A stretch of 64,000 nucleotides of DNA from Pelagihabitans pacificus (lineage in GTDB: Bacteria; Bacteroidota; Bacteroidia; Flavobacteriales; Flavobacteriaceae), in NCBI RefSeq assembly GCF_009371985.2, contig NZ_VIKU02000001.1:1612001-1676000 (forward strand), given 5' to 3'. Positions 61,206-64,000 of the stretch are shown piece after piece. Position numbers and translations under genes: made by a program. The notes beneath the pieces were generated by a model. It saw only the letters and a program-made list of their open reading frames with translations, searched no databases and was not told the origin of the DNA. Numbering within the stretch: position 1 is the stretch's first letter; each line of letters opens with the position of its first letter.

Positions 61206-62786
61206 ATGGCAGGAGTAAAAGCCGCTGAGGTATCAGCAATTTTAAAGCAGCAATTATCGGGATTTGAAGCCACCGCCACCTTGGACGAAGTGGGAACCGT
61301 ATTACAGGTAGGTGATGGCATCGCCCGTGTATACGGACTTTCAAACGCACAATACGGTGAATTGGTAGAGTTTGAAGGCGGACTCGAAGGTATCGTCCTG
61401 AACCTCGAAGAAGATAATGTCGGGGTGGTATTGTTGGGTCATTCCAAAGAAATTGGTGAAGGAGCTACCGTAAAACGAACCCAGCGAATCGCTTCTATCA
61501 AAGTGGGCGAAGGCATTGTGGGTCGTGTGGTAGATACTTTGGGAACTCCCATCGACGGAAAGGGACCCATTGCCGGTGAGACCTTTGAGATGCCATTGGA
61601 ACGTAAAGCACCAGGGGTCATCTTCCGTGAACCGGTAACCGAGCCTTTGCAGTCCGGAATCAAGGCAATCGATGCCATGATTCCAGTAGGTAGGGGACAA
61701 CGTGAATTGGTCATCGGTGACCGTCAGACGGGAAAGACCACGGTTTGTATCGATACTATCCTAAACCAAAAAGAGTTTTACGATGCAGGGGAACCTGTGT
61801 ATTGTATTTATGTTGCTATCGGACAAAAAGCCTCGACAGTGGCCGCCATTGCCCAGACCTTGGAAGACAGAGGGGCCCTGGCCTATACTACGATAGTTGC
61901 TGCGAATGCGTCAGATCCCGCACCAATGCAGGTGTACGCACCAATGGCCGGTGCCTCCATCGGGGAATATTTCAGGGACACGGGTCGCCCCGCTTTGATT
62001 ATATACGATGACCTATCAAAGCAAGCGGTGGCCTACCGAGAAGTATCCCTCTTGTTGAGAAGGCCCCCAGGCCGTGAAGCCTATCCAGGGGACGTTTTTT
62101 ACCTTCACTCTCGTTTGTTGGAACGCGCCGCGAAAATCATCAACGATGACGCCATTGCGAAAAATATGAACGATTTACCCGAGGTCTTGAAACCGATGGT
62201 GAAAGGGGGTGGTTCGCTGACTGCACTTCCGATCATCGAGACGCAGGCAGGTGACGTTTCCGCCTATATTCCGACCAACGTAATTTCGATTACCGATGGG
62301 CAAATATTCTTGGAGCAAGATTTATTCAACCAAGGGGTACGTCCCGCAATCAACGTGGGTATTTCGGTATCTAGGGTGGGAGGTAATGCCCAGATCAAGT
62401 CGATGAAGAAAGTAGCCGGTACCTTGAAACTGGACCAGGCCCAATTCCGTGAATTGGAAGCCTTTGCGAAGTTCGGTTCCGATTTGGATGCGGCCACCTT
62501 GAATGTTATTGAAAAGGGACGTCGAAATGTGGAAATCCTGAAGCAGGCACAAAATGATCCGTTCACCGTCGAAAATCAAATAGCGATCATCTATGCAGGC
62601 TCCAAGAACTTGTTGCGCGATGTACCCGTTGAAAAAGTCAAGGAGTTCGAACGTGATTATATCGAGTTTTTAAATGCCAAGCACAAAGATGTATTGGATA
62701 CTTTGAAGGCAGGAAAGTTGACCGATGAAGTTACCGATACCCTGACTGCCGTGGCGAAGGATTTGTCGGGAAAGTATAGAAGTTAG
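61206..62786 (+). CDS. atpA: ATP synthase F1 subunit alpha
   Basis: The 526-residue protein has Walker A G-D-R-Q-T-G-K-T (171-178), the [17 protein letters not shown] block and the [14 protein letters not shown] motif. It is the non-catalytic nucleotide-binding subunit. The length is normal. Confidence 0.98.
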   Translation: MAGVKAAEVSAILKQQLSGFEATATLDEVGTVLQVGDGIARVYGLSNAQYGELVEFEGGLEGIVLNLEEDNVGVVLLGHSKEIGEGATVKRTQRIASIKVGEGIVGRVVDTLGTPIDGKGPIAGETFEMPLERKAPGVIFREPVTEPLQSGIKAIDAMIPVGRGQRELVIGDRQTGKTTVCIDTILNQKEFYDAGEPVYCIYVAIGQKASTVAAIAQTLEDRGALAYTTIVAANASDPAPMQVYAPMAGASIGEYFRDTGRPALIIYDDLSKQAVAYREVSLLLRRPPGREAYPGDVFYLHSRLLERAAKIINDDAIAKNMNDLPEVLKPMVKGGGSLTALPIIETQAGDVSAYIPTNVISITDGQIFLEQDLFNQGVRPAINVGISVSRVGGNAQIKSMKKVAGTLKLDQAQFRELEAFAKFGSDLDAATLNVIEKGRRNVEILKQAQNDPFTVENQIAIIYAGSKNLLRDVPVEKVKEFERDYIEFLNAKHKDVLDTLKAGKLTDEVTDTLTAVAKDLSGKYRS

Positions 62787-62820
62787 TATCAAGTAGCCAG
62801 TATCATACATACTAAGAAAA

Positions 62821-63681
62821 ATGGGCAACCTAAAGGAAATACGGAATAGAATAGCATCGGTATCCTCGACCATGCAGATAACGAGTGCCATGAAAATGGT
62901 ATCCGCTGCCAAGTTGAAAAAGGCCCAAGACGCGATTACCGCTATGCGGCCCTATGCCGATAAGTTGACGGAGTTGTTACAACACCTAAGCGCTAGTCTT
63001 GATGCCGACTCGGGGAGTAAGTTTGCCGATGACCGGGAAGTCAATAAAGTGTTGGTGGTCGCGATTACATCCAACAGGGGGCTGTGCGGGGCTTTTAATA
63101 GCAACATCATCAAACAATGTCTGCTACTGGCCGACGAAACCTATTCGGATAAGCAGGTGGATTTCATGGCAATTGGGAAAAAGGCCAACGATATCCTCGG
63201 AAAGAAGCATACGGTTATTGCCAATCATAGCGGTATTTTTGATGAACTGACTTTCGAGAATGCAGCCGCCATTGCCGAGGATTTAATGGAGCGATTTACC
63301 ACTGGGGAATACGACAAAATTGAACTGGTATACAATAAGTTTAAAAATGCGGCCACACAGATTATAATGACCGAGCAGTTTTTACCGATCGTTCCCGTTG
63401 AAGGTGCGGAAACTGTTAGTGGGGATTATATTTTTGAGCCGTCAAAGGAGGAAATTGTTCAGCAGTTGATACCAAAGTCGTTGAAAACACAATTGTTCAA
63501 GGGTATTCGCGATTCCTTTGCCAGCGAACATGGCGCTCGTATGACGGCGATGCATAAAGCGACCGATAATGCTACCGAGTTGCGCGACCAGTTGAAACTT
63601 ACGTACAACAAGGCAAGACAAGCGGCCATTACCAATGAGATTCTGGAAATCGTTGGTGGTGCGGAAGCGTTGAATAACTAA
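62821..63681 (+). CDS. atpG: ATP synthase F1 subunit gamma
   Basis: The 286-residue protein has I-R-N-R-I-A-S-V-S-S-T-M-Q-I-T-S-A-M-K-M-V-S-A at the N-terminus, S-N-R-G-L-C-G-A-F-N and the C-terminal helix R-Q-A-A-I-T-N-E-I-L-E-I-V-G-G. It is the rotor shaft. No atpD or atpC follows; an MFS gene comes next. Confidence 0.97.
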   Translation: MGNLKEIRNRIASVSSTMQITSAMKMVSAAKLKKAQDAITAMRPYADKLTELLQHLSASLDADSGSKFADDREVNKVLVVAITSNRGLCGAFNSNIIKQCLLLADETYSDKQVDFMAIGKKANDILGKKHTVIANHSGIFDELTFENAAAIAEDLMERFTTGEYDKIELVYNKFKNAATQIIMTEQFLPIVPVEGAETVSGDYIFEPSKEEIVQQLIPKSLKTQLFKGIRDSFASEHGARMTAMHKATDNATELRDQLKLTYNKARQAAITNEILEIVGGAEALNN

Positions 63682-63692
63682 AATAACCGACA

Positions 63693-63722
63693 CCCGGCCA
63701 GTATTGAAAGGCTGTCGCCGGG
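63693..63722 (+). other. Hairpin after atpG
   Basis: CCCGGC (63693-63698) and GCCGGG (63717-63722) pair, with an internal CAG/CTG pairing. It lies 11 bp after the atpG stop and before a typical terminator. Confidence 0.45.
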
Positions 63723-63742
63723 AATCAGTTCAAGAAATAGCG

Positions 63743-63773
63743 AACCTCGCAGCAACGCGGGGTTTTGTTTTTT
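63743..63773 (+). terminator. Rho-independent terminator of the atp operon
   Basis: AACCTCGC and GCGGGGTT form an 8-bp stem (one G-T pair) with a 6-base loop, followed by a T-rich run. Confidence 0.82.
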
Positions 63774-63852
63774 ATCTCATCAGTAGACAGATTTACCCGC
63801 ATAGGAATTTTAAGTTTGTTATTCCGTTTTTTAGTCGATTTTTGTTCAGCAT

Positions 63853-64000
63853 ATGACTTCCAAAAAATCCGCCTTACTTTTCATTTTCATTACTATTTTG
63901 GTCGACGTCATCGGTATTGGTATTATTCTACCCATTATCCCGGACCTCATCATGCAACTTACAGGGGAAGGTAATCACATGGCCGTCATTTATGGTATGT
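63853..64000 (+). CDS. MFS transporter, N-terminus only (TCR/Tet type)
   Basis: The frame is open from the ATG at 63853 to the window end (49 codons). It reads M-T-S-K-K-S-A-L-L-F-I-F-I-T-I-L-V-D-V-I-G-I-G-I-I-L-P-I, the first helix of TetA-like drug:H+ antiporters (D-x-x-G-x-G-I-I-x-P). The rest lies outside. Confidence 0.8.
   Translation, partial: MTSKKSALLFIFITILVDVIGIGIILPIIPDLIMQLTGEGNHMAVIYGM

Noticed and set aside
63765-63974. A 69-codon plus-strand frame at the right edge
   Set aside because: The frame starting at 63853 encodes a clear MFS first helix; this one is its out-of-frame shadow.
1-64000. tRNA, rRNA, CRISPR array, insertion sequence or attachment site
   Set aside because: None was recognised by eye on either strand; a dedicated tRNA or covariance search could still find a small RNA.

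Overview
The window looks like a chromosomal segment of a marine Flavobacteriaceae bacterium (Bacteroidota). Evidence for this: the -7 promoter element TAnnTTTG precedes at least eleven genes, and several families are typical of flavobacteria (SprE/PorW, DUF4254, DUF5687-, DUF6341-, DUF6427- and DUF6909-like proteins, GH3, a HYR-repeat secreted protein). The ATP synthase operon has the split layout usual for the phylum, with atpB-E-F-H-A-G here and no atpD or atpC. No rRNA, tRNA, CRISPR array or insertion sequence was recognised.

Layout. 1-5862 (-) is the first 1954 codons of a giant secreted adhesin-like protein that runs off the left edge. 6250-9004 holds tatA, an M23 endopeptidase and a GH3-family protein. 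9021-10358 (-) is a secreted ILEI-GDPD two-domain protein. 10589-25076 (+) is the first half of a Wzx/Wzy-type surface polysaccharide locus: a DUF6909-like protein, Wzz-like, rmlBACD, a methyltransferase fusion, an MBL-fold lipoprotein, a flippase, a nonsense-interrupted FISUMP lipoprotein gene, and two polymerase/ligase-type membrane proteins. 25057-28927 (-) is a two-gene unit, a 992-residue phosphoglycerol-transferase-like/ILEI/GDPD fusion followed by a diacylglycerol kinase. 29091-39083 (+) continues the polysaccharide locus: a nucleotide-sugar epimerase, an outer-membrane barrel, three glycosyltransferases, an MBOAT/AlgX-like O-acetylation pair, a WecA/MraY-type initiating transferase and a UDP-glucuronate decarboxylase. 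39124-43496 holds purD and a small conserved flavobacterial block ending in a GT9 glycosyltransferase. 43506-46562 (-) holds a TetR regulator and an arsenosugar trio (ArsS, AhpD-like protein, glycosyltransferase). 46727-50021 holds a small membrane protein, Hsp20, an HtrA protease and a patatin. 49987-52116 (-) holds a small membrane protein, a Crp-like regulator and a PaaE-like reductase. 52248-57871 holds an ABC exporter pair, SprE and a bactofilin. 57849-63681 is the ATP synthase operon. 63853-64000 is the start of an MFS transporter.

The most interesting part is the phosphoglycerol module. One membrane protein appears able both to transfer phosphoglycerol (OpgB/LtaS-like domain) and to cleave glycerophosphodiesters (GDPD), with an ILEI/FAM3-type domain between. 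It sits 13 bp upstream of a lipid kinase that could recycle the diacylglycerol that such a transferase releases. A shorter ILEI-GDPD paralogue lies at the other side of the polysaccharide block. Together they suggest a system that adds glycerol-phosphate to a surface glycan and trims it. The domain calls come from visible motifs; the pathway is inference.
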